Assembly (NCBI RefSeq): GCF_002878395.1
Contig: NC_061115.1
Location: 152,329,549-152,393,548 of the forward strand
DNA from: Capsicum annuum
Taxonomy: Eukaryota; Streptophyta; Magnoliopsida; Solanales; Solanaceae
Reading direction: 5' to 3'
DNA length: 64,000 nucleotides
Numbering within the stretch: position 1 is the stretch's first letter; the number at the start of each line of letters is the position of its first letter. The position numbers and the translations under genes were made by a program. Below are positions 1 to 9,662 of the stretch, piece by piece. The notes beneath the pieces were generated by a model. The model worked only from the letters and a program-made list of their open reading frames with translations. It did not search any database and was not told where the DNA came from.

Positions 1-665
1 AAGACTTTGTAACTTGTATCCCAGAGTTAATTAATTTCTCCTTTTCTTTACTGTCCTTCAGCTTTTTCATTTTCCAAATCATAGGTTGTTCATCCTCATT
101 CTCTTTATCTTTCTCATTTAGAGGTAATATGAATTCCCCATCATTTTTCAAGTTATCCTCTTTCTATGTTATTTTCTCCTCTACACAAGCTGTACTTTCC
201 ATGGGATTATGAGTAAGTTAGAGTAAATTCTGAGTTACCTAATTTATTTTTTTGAGAAAATCAGACTTCTTTATAAGAATCTCTTTGTCAATCAGATTAG
301 CAAATATAGAGTTTGACTCAGAACGAGTAGGAGAACCAGGCTCTTCTAAATTATCTAAAATTTTAGTACCTTTCAATTTCTCAGAGGGAACCTAGATTTG
401 AAGGTCATTGGAGGACTCTAGTTTTTTCCAGGAAAGAGTTCCTTCATATTGAAGAATCCCTTGTTCAATTGGAGAGCCAAAACTATTATTTAGGTCATCT
501 AATAGGACAAAACATTCTCTTGGGCTTAGAGTTTCAACTGGAATAGTTTGACATAGGGTCTTAGGAGTCTCATGGAAGGACTGAAAGTTAATGAACTTTG
601 TGGCTCTTGAGAATAATCAGAAGATAAATCTTTCATGGGGTTTGAAGAGGAGGGAATTGTAGACA
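1..665 (-). pseudogene. Second coding-like stretch of the copia element, function unknown
   Basis: Read leftward from an ATG at 665-663, the translation is rich in Ser, Pro, Glu and Lys and begins MSTIPSSSNPMKDLSSDYSQ. It needs at least one frame change near residue 40 and meets several stops, but long stretches read as coding, for example GSPTRSESNSIF and a Lys/Glu-rich end near the left edge. I do not recognise a domain. Its position after gag on the same strand could fit an accessory or envelope-like ORF of a Sirevirus brought next to gag by deletion of pol, or a captured host fragment. Neither is proven. Confidence 0.4.
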
Positions 666-1534
666 TTTTGAGTTTTTTAAGAAGAAAAGAAGAAGGACCA
701 ATTTTGATTGAGAAATAAAATAATGTTCTGATTTAATTTTGAAGAGAATAAAATAGGAGGCTTTGAATTTATAATTAAAGAGATGACCCTTGACATTTAG
801 GAGATACCTTTTTGAATGGACATGTCTGATGACAACAGTTGTGACTCTTCACATTTGAACTAAGTTGACAACTTTTGTTCATATAGGATTAGACATGTGG
901 TCTTTTTATTTTTTTTAATAAAAAATTAAGGCATATTATTTTAGTACTCATCTGAGAGAACCTCTCTTTTTGAGTGAATTTTCAACTTGTTTTTGCTTCA
1001 GTTATTTCTTTCCAAAGCTGTCCCCTTGTGCATATACCTTCAAAGGTATGATACTAAGTTAGATTAACATAGACCTGCTTTATCATGGATACCTGTTTCC
1101 TTGACATAGCCAAATTTTGGAAGAGACACTGATTTACATGTTATTCATTCTGCTGAAATTTCTTTTTCTGAGATGGATTTCCTAGGGACCAGGTCCCTTG
1201 AAATCATCTATGTCAAAATGAGACACCTCCATCTTAAAGTGTCTTAAGAGAGATAACACAGTCAAACCTTTTATCATTGAACTTTGAACCCCTTCAATCA
1301 ATGAGCTATTCCTAAATGTAATCTCTTTCCCATCCATAGAATCGTGATCACAAGTTGGATTTGGGAACCCACTTAAGTTGGAGTTCCCAATAGGAGGATA
1401 ATGGTGTGATCAAATTCTTCTAAGCCCATCTAGGTAGTGATAGCTTCCCTTTCACCTTTTTTCAAAGACTTGAAGACCTTAGATGTGCATTCTCCTACTG
1501 AATGTATTCAGTATTCCTTAATTTTGCCTTAAGC
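666..1534 (-). other. Non-coding interior of the copia fragment
   Basis: No open frame of note was found on either strand. It lies between the gag remnant and the second coding-like stretch of the same element. It contains a 15-base near-palindrome AGGGACCAGGTCCCT at 1184-1198, which recurs exactly in the LTR at 3219-3233. Confidence 0.4.
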
Positions 1535-3062
1535 CAGTGCTGACATCTTTCTTTCAAATGTCCATCTCTTCCACAGTGAGTGCACATGAGTTTGTTCCCT
1601 TTGCCTTTATCATTAGGATCAACCTTTCCTTTAGACTTAATAAATTGGAATTCTCTTTGATAACCCAAACCTTTACCTTCATTAACACCTTGACTAGTTA
1701 AGTTAAAAAGGATCGGTGAGGATGAAGTCTATTTAAGAGACTTATTCAACTCTTTTTTCAAGCAGACTACATCCTTCTCTAACTCTTCATTACTTTGAAG
1801 TGCAGATAGAAGGTGTTTTTGAGAATCCCTCAGCCTTTATTCAAGATCAATTTGAATCCATGAAGCTTTTTTCTTCCCCTTTTCATCTACCTCATTTACT
1901 TCTTCATCAAACTCATATTTTCAAATTTTATCTTTGTGAACAACTCTTCAGCTTTAGAGATTTGGAAAATTAAAGCAATCAACTCATGTTCTTGATTCTC
2001 TACCTTCTCCTCTAATGCATTCTTCTCAACAGTTAGTTCACATACAAAGTATATTAATACACTAGCAAGCCTCTTTATCTTCTTAGTAGAGTAATTATCT
2101 AGATTCTCCTTAATATCATAAATGGTTGCCTTTTTTTCTTCTCCATCTTCTATGTTTCCCAGGAATGCAAACAAAGAATAATAGATAACTAGATTGTCTT
2201 CTACTGCTAGCATACAAACATCTCCAGACTTCTCATCTTCATCAGATTCACTAGAAGAATCATCCCACACTGCCAAAGATTTCTTTACTACATAATCAGC
2301 TGCAGTCTTTCTTCTTGATTTTGTAGAGACCTGGCCCTTATGTTTTCTTTTTTCACTTTCAGTCTTTAGGTAATCTTGATAATCCATCTTGTGCATTGGA
2401 AAGTCCTTAATGAAATGTTCAGGACTTTTATATTTGTGACACACCTTAACATTGCGCCCGTTGCTACTACTTTTTCTTTTTTGGAACTGACCACTCTTTT
2501 TCATTCCTCTAACAATTCTATTTGCAGATAGGCAACATCAAAATCTTCTTCACTTGAATAATGCTTTGAATCCTTTAATGCCATAATTTTTGCTCTTTAA
2601 ACTTTCTTCTTCTCTAGCTTTTGCTGCTTCTTGAGCTTATGAGTCTTTAGGTTTCCAATAAATTCATCCATAGTGAGGGTCTTCAGGTTCTTTGCTTTAG
2701 TTATGGCATCTACTTTGCTTTCCCAGGACTTAAGAAGAACACCAAGAATTTTTATCACTTGCTTATACATTGGAATTACTTCTCCTAAGCAATCCCATAT
2801 TTCTTTTGCATTTTCACAGGCAGAAATCCTATTATCTCATCAAGCCCTATACCACAAACCAATAGTTTCTTGTCTTTATAGTTCTTTTCAATTTTTTTTA
2901 TCTTCATCATCATACTCTCTTCTACTTTTAACAAACATTCTATTTATTTCTCATTCTTTGAATTCTTTAATAGGAACATGAGGTCCATCATGGATTATGT
3001 CCCTCAGTTCACTATATTCAGCCATAATAAAGTCAAACATCCTATTTTCCATCACCCATAGT
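1535..3062 (-). pseudogene. Copia gag (UBN2-type, zinc knuckles), broken
   Basis: Nucleocapsid/capsid protein of a copia element, which packages element RNA. In pieces on the minus strand I read DFIMAEYSEL and IWDCLGE near the start, then SWESKVDAITKAKNLKTLTM, the typical gag_pol-copia (UBN2) pattern. A longer open piece follows at 2504-1896. It holds a damaged zinc knuckle, CHKYKSPEHFIKDFP, where the second and last Cys are lost. After it come an acidic Ser/Asp/Glu patch and a Lys/Glu-rich helix that looks like a coiled coil. Near 1590 an intact CX2CX4HX4C knuckle, CTHCGRDGHLKERC, follows. Several stops and frame changes make it non-functional. Confidence 0.75.
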
Positions 3063-3172
3063 ACTGTCCATTAAATCTAGGTGGTCTAGTAGTAGATTGC
3101 CCTTCTTCTGAGTTAGGTGGAGCAGCCATGAAAGACAAGACACTCTAGCTGTAAAACTTTTAGAGTGACCAT

Positions 3173-3184
3173 GCTCTGATATCA
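3173..3184 (-). other. Primer-binding site (initiator-Met tRNA type) of the copia element
   Basis: On the minus strand the bases read TGATATCAGAGC, one mismatch from the TGGTATCAGAGC complementary to the 3' end of plant initiator methionine tRNA. The site sits two bases inside the LTR end at 3187, as expected. Confidence 0.75.
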
Positions 3185-3186
3185 AT

Positions 3187-3471
3187 TGTTGAAACCTTGA
3201 GGGTTTCACCACACAGTGAGGGACCAGGTCCCTCAAAGTCAATCACAGGCAAAATAAAGTAAAGTAACCAGAATTAAAAGACAGTGCAGGAAGAGTAAAA
3301 ACATAGGATTTTAACGTGGAAACCCCTTTACTCAGGGAAGGAAAAACCCATGACCTTCCCTCATAGTCTCTCCAAAATATACTATAATCAAACTCTTGAT
3401 TATAGTATTCAGTGAACCTAACTCTAGGTTTCTTTTGATTGTAATAACTCTACTACAAGCTCATCTTGGCA
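3187..3471 (-). repeat. Copia LTR (285 bp), 5' LTR on the minus strand
   Basis: Bounded by TG at 3187 and CA at 3471 on the plus strand and directly next to a primer-binding site. The right boundary is where similarity to the LTR of element B starts. The second LTR is outside the window, so the ends and the target duplication (candidate ACTGA at 3472-3476) cannot be confirmed. Confidence 0.65.
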
Positions 3472-4145
3472 ACTGAATCGCTTGATTTTCTAGACTTAAA
3501 AAGAGTTTGGGGAAATAATGAGAGATTTGGGATGATTAAATAGACTTATACCTCTTGTAACAGCTGAAATAATGTAGTTTTGGGGTTTAAAAGAGTGAAA
3601 CAAGACCAAACAACCCCTTTAAAATAGTTTGAAAAGTTATTGGTATCAATCCCGATGAGTTTGGTGATAATCCATAGGGTCTGGGGATAAGTCATGGCCT
3701 CAGTCATCTCCTAGGACTCAAATTTTGGTCCCCAATGCCCTGGCAACAAGTCACTGTATGACTCATAGTGTCCTGATGATGAGTCATCATCAGAGTTGTC
3801 ATCACTGAAAACTTTGATAGTACTTTAGTAAATTGGCAACAACTTTTTCTCCGATATAGGATTAAGGTAAAACTGGAGATGTTGGAAAGCTAATTCAATT
3901 GTATATCTTTTGGTGGGTATTTAGATAAAAAACTCTTGGTAATATATAAAAGCTATACTCATTTAAAGTTGACTATACCAATATTCTTCAAAAGAATTCA
4001 ATCGGTAAGGGATATTTTTCCTTGTCTATAAGCTAGGAGTTATTTGTGGCCTTAATATATGTCTAGAGAATAAAAACATGATTTTTGATTTTGCATGCAT
4101 CTGAAGCATGATTCTAATATTGACTTTGATTTTTGGGATGTTACA
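3472..4145 (-). repeat. Truncated 3' LTR of element B
   Basis: Matches 46873-47540 along its whole length, from the GAATCGCTTGATTTT region to the end ...GATGTTACA (TGTAACATC when read on the minus strand). The copia element removed its left part. It contains the conserved LTR boxes described under findings (around 3834-3854, 3870-3920 and 3971-4013) and a GAGTCATCATC palindrome near 3780. Confidence 0.75.
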
Positions 4146-4305
4146 ATATCTCTCCCTCAGGATCATTCGTCTTTGAATGAAGACTGACTAGACCGAAAGG
4201 ATAGATGAAGAGTTATAATCTCTAACATAGAATTCTAATAGCTGAATATAGACATGATGACTAAATTTTCAACTAAAACTTTGAATATTTTAAAAATTAG
4301 GAAAG
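4146..4305 (-). other. 3' end of the interior of element B, with polypurine-like tract
   Basis: Directly inside the LTR the minus strand reads CCTGAGGGAGAGATAT just before TGTAACATC. This purine-rich run is the expected primer for plus-strand synthesis in a gypsy element. No protein is readable in the rest. The stretch ends where element A begins. Confidence 0.55.
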
Positions 4306-6477
4306 TGTCACGACCTAAACCAGGGCCTGGATGTGACAGGTATCTCAAGTCCACCGAGGATCAGAGACCACCCCCTTTGCCTAGCCAAACAGGATATAAA
4401 ACACCTAGAAACGGTTGAAATTCAAACATATAATAAGATAATAAAAGTAACAAACTCATAGACATCTAAGCATGTCAACATTGATACCCAATCCACAGTA
4501 ACATCCACAAAGCCTCTACTAATCCAAAAATAATCTAAGTAGGGACATGCCCTCGACGCTGACAATGACAATGACAATGACAATTTTTAACATGAACTCT
4601 TTAATTATAGTTTATGAAAGGGAACCGATGGAATAATTAAGTATTTCAGAAAATAAAAGCTCACCACTTCTTCGAAAATGATCGAGGAACCAAGCTGATC
4701 CACCTAGCACTGTGCAGGAAAAATAGGATTGCCTTCGGACCCGGTATCCCATAGATAGTGTCCAGAGATGGTTAGTGGTTTGACCACTAGTATGTAACTC
4801 AGGGATAAGGATAAAGTAATGAAAATTCAAAATTCTAGTTCAACTCATTGTACATATGCACATAAATATGTGCATATATATATACTTATATAAAATGCTG
4901 GGATAGGGAGCGAGGCTTAGCATGCACTTTAAAAATATTAACCTGGATTGTGTACCTTAAACTTTATATAATAGTTCCCACGAGATATATGGGACCCATC
5001 TCTCACCCCTTGGCCGGGCCCCAGTACGTGTAGCCGTACGAATCAGAGAATAATTTTATATCTATGCACATGGGATTCGAACCTCCCAACCATATACTAA
5101 GATGACTTAAGAACCCAATCATGTAATGTATTATGGGGAAATCAAACCTCCCAATCATATAATAAGGTGGAATCAAACCACCCGATCATAAGTAAAGGGC
5201 TCGAACCCCAGGCTGTTTAAACCCTCGCGTCGGCAAACATGGGTTCTAGTATTGGTCCCTCGGGACCGCCACTTTCACCGCCCAACTACACAACCCATTC
5301 CTATTCATTGAACCATAATACACACTTAGGCATATATTGTTGGTATCATCATACCAACTACACTTGCAAGGTATCATCAATATGCCATTTGAATTCCATT
5401 AACTTGGGAGAACAACTCCCTTTGTTTATTAGTACAAGGTAGGGTAAACACCGACTCTTTTTGTTCATTAAATCAAACCATCATGTTTCAAATAGCCTCT
5501 TTATATCATGCCGTTATTCCAAAAATAGTTTATGCACTTTTACTCATACTGAAAACTACTTCCACGAAATTGGGTTGAGGTTGTTACCAATTCAATTGTC
5601 AATATTAATATTTTTTGTAGAAATCACAATACCCTAGTTTATTAACCATACCCACACATAAAATTGATTTTAAAACCACTATTTAAGACATAAACCATAC
5701 ATATGTAAACATGAAACATCATATAAACAACAATCATTCAAAACCCTCAACCTATCTTTCAAAACCAACATCAAAACCACATAGAGAACTATATAAAATG
5801 TATGCTATCATAAATTAATTATTGGGGAAGATTAACATGCCTGAAATTCCAAGATTTATGGAGAGAAATCAACCCTTAAGCCCTAAGATGATGAACTTCT
5901 TAAAAATCCTAAGAACATTGCTTAAGATAATTTAGAGAGATTGAGAGAGTGCTTTGAGTGATTCGGTGTTGATAATAATGTCCCAAGGGTGTTTAATGGT
6001 TGTGAGTATTAAGTGGGTAAAGAGGGAAATGTCCAAAGTTCCCTTAATTAAAAGATGAAAAATTATTGCCTGTGATTACGAGTCCCAATACAACTAGTAA
6101 GGACTCACTACGGCTCGTCACTATGAGTTGTAGTCTGGAATTAGCTGAGGGACCCCATTACTGGTAACACCATAACTTACACCCTATGAATCATTATGAT
6201 AGCTACAACTTATACAGTCTAAGTCATAGTAAAAATAGAATACTTTGCACATCACACTGGTTTGGCTACGGATGGGGCCATACCACTCGCTTTGAGTCTT
6301 TACGACTCATACCCCTAGTCGTAGTCACAAAAGAAAATCTAGGACAATATACTAGACAGGCTATGATTGGGTCCTTAAGACTTATAATGACCTGTGATGC
6401 CTTATAGAAGGATCATCATCTGGGCAGTAAGTCTAGAAACAAAAAAATTTTCAAGGACCAAAATTCGAGGTGTTACA
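4306..6477 (-). repeat. 3' LTR of element A (2172 bp)
   Basis: Starts TGTCACGACC and ends GAGGTGTTACA on the plus strand, and aligns along its length with 18476-20671. It contains a run of imperfect repeats around 5065-5215 with GATTCGAACC-type cores and a near-palindromic CTCGTCACTATGAG region near 6110-6135. Confidence 0.85.
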
Positions 6478-6505
6478 TTCTCATCCCTTAGGATCATTTG
6501 TCCTC
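6478..6505 (-). other. Polypurine tract region of element A
   Basis: Just inside the 3' LTR the minus strand reads CCTAAGGGATGAGAA followed by TGTAACACC, the usual polypurine context of Tekay-type elements. Confidence 0.6.
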
Positions 6506-6654
6506 GAATGATGATAGAAGGCACCCCTTAGCATAATTTGACATGGAATACAAATACACTTACCTTTAACAAAGATAGAAAAGAAAGATGTCGGGGAAAT
6601 CATAATTTCCTTTAACAAAGTCAAAAAACAAAGATGGTAAGATTAACACGTACG

Positions 6655-7224
6655 TTAAGCACGGGTATTTGGAATGGGGAACAAGAATGGGTATTTGGAC
6701 TTTATGTCCTCTTCAGCTTCCCAAGTAGTTTTTTCATACTTTTGGTTCCTCCATAGAACCTTCACCGAGGCCATATCCTTGGTTCGCAAGATAAACTTGC
6801 CAATCCAAAATCTCAATCGATACTTCTTCATATGAAAAGAAGCCCTAAACACCAACGCTATCCAAAGGAACTACCAATGAAGGATCACCCACACACTTTT
6901 TTAACATCAAAACATGAAAGAACAGATGAATGGAGCCCAAGATTAGAGGAAAATCCAACTTATAAGCTACACTGCCCACTTGCTTTAAAATTCAATGTGG
7001 ACCAACATTACAGGGGATGAGCTTTCCCTTTCTTCTGAACCGCATCACTCTTTTCATGGGAGACACCTTCAACAACACCAAATCATCCACATCAAATTCC
7101 AAGTACCTTTGTATTATATCCGTATGGGACCTTTGGCGACTCTGGGCGGTCTTAAGCCTATCCTGAATTACCCTCACATTCTCCATGACCTGATGAACCA
7201 ACCTGATGAACCAAGTTGGGATCA
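6655..7224 (-). pseudogene. Element A integrase C-terminus and chromodomain-like tail, broken
   Basis: The C-terminal part of integrase helps to target insertion. In frames on the minus strand I read DRLKTAQSRQRSHTD, FDVDDLVLLKVSPMKRVMRF, GSIHLFFHVLMLKKCVGDP and ASVKVLWRNQKYEKTTWEAE. Together these match the order of a Tekay-type integrase C-terminus ending in a chromodomain-like segment. A frame change separates the parts near 6990 and another lies near 6850. A 13-base tandem duplication (TTGGTTCATCAGG twice, about 7190-7215) sits near the upstream edge. It is continuous with the integrase core at 8684 and beyond once the 1459-bp insertion is removed. Confidence 0.8.
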
Positions 7225-8683
7225 TATAATTGATGAATGGTAAATTCACCACTCATTTACATCCAAATACGTGCAAACTACTATGATTTAATGGTATGAA
7301 TGAGATAACTTTGTCATTTGAATGGATTAATTCCCATATTTTGCAGGTATACAGGTGATGAGATAAAAAAAAGTGAAGTGAGCTAAAAAGGGATCAAAAA
7401 AGGAAAAGAAGTGCAAAAGCTGGAAAAGCAGGAGAAACATCTGTACTCAGTACCATGATTCGGTCAAGATTAGTCAAAACCAACAATAACAAAGAACTCA
7501 CCACGATCGCGATAGTCGCGCTTGCAATTAAACTCAGGCGATTGCGGTAGTGTAGGTTTATTCTAAGAGGCAGATTTGTGATTTCATAGAATCGACCCCG
7601 AATCCCTTATAGAGCAAAAACCCTTTCATTTTTGGGCATCTTCCAAACTAGAATTGAACTTTGAACATTTTTAAATCCTACCAAATTGGGAAACTTATTG
7701 TGGTTAGTTTCTCAAGTAGTTTTATTGCTATTGAAGTTGGATATTCGGTTATTCTTGTTTGCATCATCAATGGAAGCATTGAATGATCAATTTGGTATAT
7801 TTTTTTCCCTGACTTCATGAGTATCTAAATATCTATCTTGGGATTATATTGAAATAGGGTGAAAATATGTGTGGGTTATGATTTATTAGTGTAGATTCTT
7901 GGTTAATGATGATGAGTTCATTAATGCTTTCTTGATTGAGTTGAAATTTGTAGGTGAAAACCCCAAATTCCTAAAACCTCACATCATCCTTAAAAGAGGG
8001 ATGTGAGTATACTTTTGGATCCTATATCATCCTTGAAAGAGGGATACGGGTACCAAGATATATGCTTATGAATCTTATATTATCCTTGAAAGAGGGATAT
8101 AGGTGACAAGGTATTACTGAACAATAGTTGGATATAGTTGATTCCTTTTCATTGTCTTATAAATAAGGGTGAATTGAGAATTAGCTAGATCTTGGACATC
8201 CTCCTAGAAATATGGATGCCTAATTGAGGTATTGGGTGGATTTATGTGTCTATCCATGAGGTATCCGAAAGGATCCATGAGTGATAATACTGAGGTTTGG
8301 TTGAAAAAATAGCATCAAGAACACCTAACCTAGCCTACCCATGTAGTTCTTAACTAGAATTTGCATTTAATTATCATGAAGCCTTGCATTATTTTCCCCT
8401 AGGAAGACATAATCTCAAGACTTGTCTCATATTGAATTTTTATCCACATTTGTTTCCTTTAGTTGGAAAGTTTGAGTAGATTTTGGTAAAACAACTCTTC
8501 TAAACAACCCCCCATTTTAAATTATGTATTTCATTTACACTACGGGTATATACTTAGACGTTCTCAACACCCATAGGATTTAAATACTAGATTCACTCCT
8601 TGAGGATTCGAACCCAACTCACTTTGGGTTAATATACTTGACAACAATTGCCTTACCCATTTATTATGGAGTAAGTTGAGTGT
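7225..8683. mobile_element. 1459-bp insertion inside element A, probably a decayed solo LTR
   Basis: It splits the integrase gene and is flanked by a perfect 5-bp target duplication, GATCA at 7220-7224 and 8684-8688. The size of the duplication fits an LTR element. The ends, TATAATTG... and ...GAGTGT, are not the expected TG/CA and are probably mutated. There is no TIR and no ORF. Three imperfect 43-53 bp repeats with an ATCATCCTTGAAAGAGGGAT-like core start at 7983, 8026 and 8079. An exact B-box-like 11-mer lies at 8604-8614 (minus strand GGTTCGAATCC). The family was not recognised. Confidence 0.6.
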
Positions 8684-9535
8684 GATCAACAATTTATCAC
8701 CAACCTTGAACCACCCAATAGGAGATCTACATCTCCTACCATAAAGAGCCTTAAAATGAGCCATCCCAATACTTGTTTGATAGATATTATTATAAGCAAA
8801 CTCTATAAGGGGAAAATGATCAACCCATCTACCACCAAAGTGAAGCACACAAGACCTTAGCATATCCTCCCAAGTTTGAATGGTATTATCCACTTGTCCA
8901 GCTGTCTGAGGTGGAAAGTAATGCTAAGGTTCACGTTAGTTCCTAAACCTCTTTGAAAGGAATGCTAAAAGTATAAGGAAAATTGGGTACCATGATTAGA
9001 TATAATAGAAATAAGTGCACCATGCAGCCTGACGATTTCCTGAATGAACAACTTTGCATAATCCTCAGTAGTGTAGTTAGTCCTCACAGGTAAAAAATGA
9101 GCGGGCTTAGTCATCCTATCCATGATGACCCAAATTAGATCAAACAGATGGTGGAACTGTGGAAGACCAGAAACAAAATCTATATTAATCACTACCTACT
9201 TTTATTCGGTCAACTCAATCTCTTGAGACAACCCACCAGGTCTTAAGTGCTCCACCTTCACTTGTTGACAAATCATACACTTAGCCACAAAAGTTGCCAT
9301 ATCCCAATTCATGTTATTCCACTAATAGATCTCTTTTAAATTATGGTACATCTTCATCCAACTAGGATGAACAGCTTACCTCAATTCACGTGACTCAGCC
9401 AAGATTCTCTCTCCCAGCCCATCAACGTTGGGGACACATAACTTGCCTTGGTATGTCAAGGTACCATCACCACCAATCCTAAAAACTATCACTTTTTGCT
9501 GGCCCACGTCACCCTTAATCCACATCAAGATAGGA
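8684..9535 (-). pseudogene. Element A integrase: zinc-binding and catalytic core, broken
   Basis: Catalyses insertion of the element DNA. On the minus strand, near 9300, the HHCC region reads YHNLKEIYW and FVAKCMICQQVKVEHLRPGG. The core follows at 9192-8965 with INIDFVSGLPQ and DRMTKPAHFLPV, and holds the first catalytic Asp. The motif normally read as S-D-H-G-T-Q-F here reads SNHGTQF, so the second catalytic Asp is Asn. The remaining core at 8893-8564 includes WEDMLRSCVLHFGG and YGRRCRSPIGW. Stops and frame changes lie between the parts. The reading continues into 7224 across the 1459-bp insertion. Confidence 0.8.
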
Positions 9536-9538
9536 TCT

Positions 9539-9662
9539 AAAACCTATTTCTTATTCACCTAGACATAAAGAGATGACTTCACCACCTCTTTCACCAGTAT
9601 AAAACCTATTTCTTATTCACCTAGACATAAAGAGATGACTTCACCACCTCTTTCACCAGTAC
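9539..9662 (-). repeat. 62-bp tandem duplication in element A pol
   Basis: 9539-9600 and 9601-9662 are the same apart from the last base. As 62 is not a multiple of three, it shifts the reading frame between the RNase H and integrase regions. Confidence 0.95.

Larger units (their letters stand above)
1..3471 (-). mobile_element. Ty1/copia retrotransposon fragment, Sirevirus-like, 5' part
   Basis: On the minus strand this reads LTR (3187-3471), primer-binding site (3173-3184), a decayed gag, and then a second coding-like stretch that runs off the left edge. Gag has a UBN2-type body, zinc knuckles and a charged helical tail. That layout is known from plant copia gag proteins, and the long tail suggests the Sirevirus lineage (inference). 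No protease, integrase or reverse transcriptase is seen between gag and the second coding stretch, so pol is deleted or lies outside the window. It appears to have inserted into the 3' LTR of element B: sequence shared with the other B LTR begins right after base 3471. Confidence 0.75.

Noticed and set aside
5065..5215. tRNA gene suggested by GGTTCGAATCC
   Set aside because: Only B-box-like motifs are present. There is no tRNA cloverleaf, A-box or acceptor stem, and the motif repeats within the LTR.
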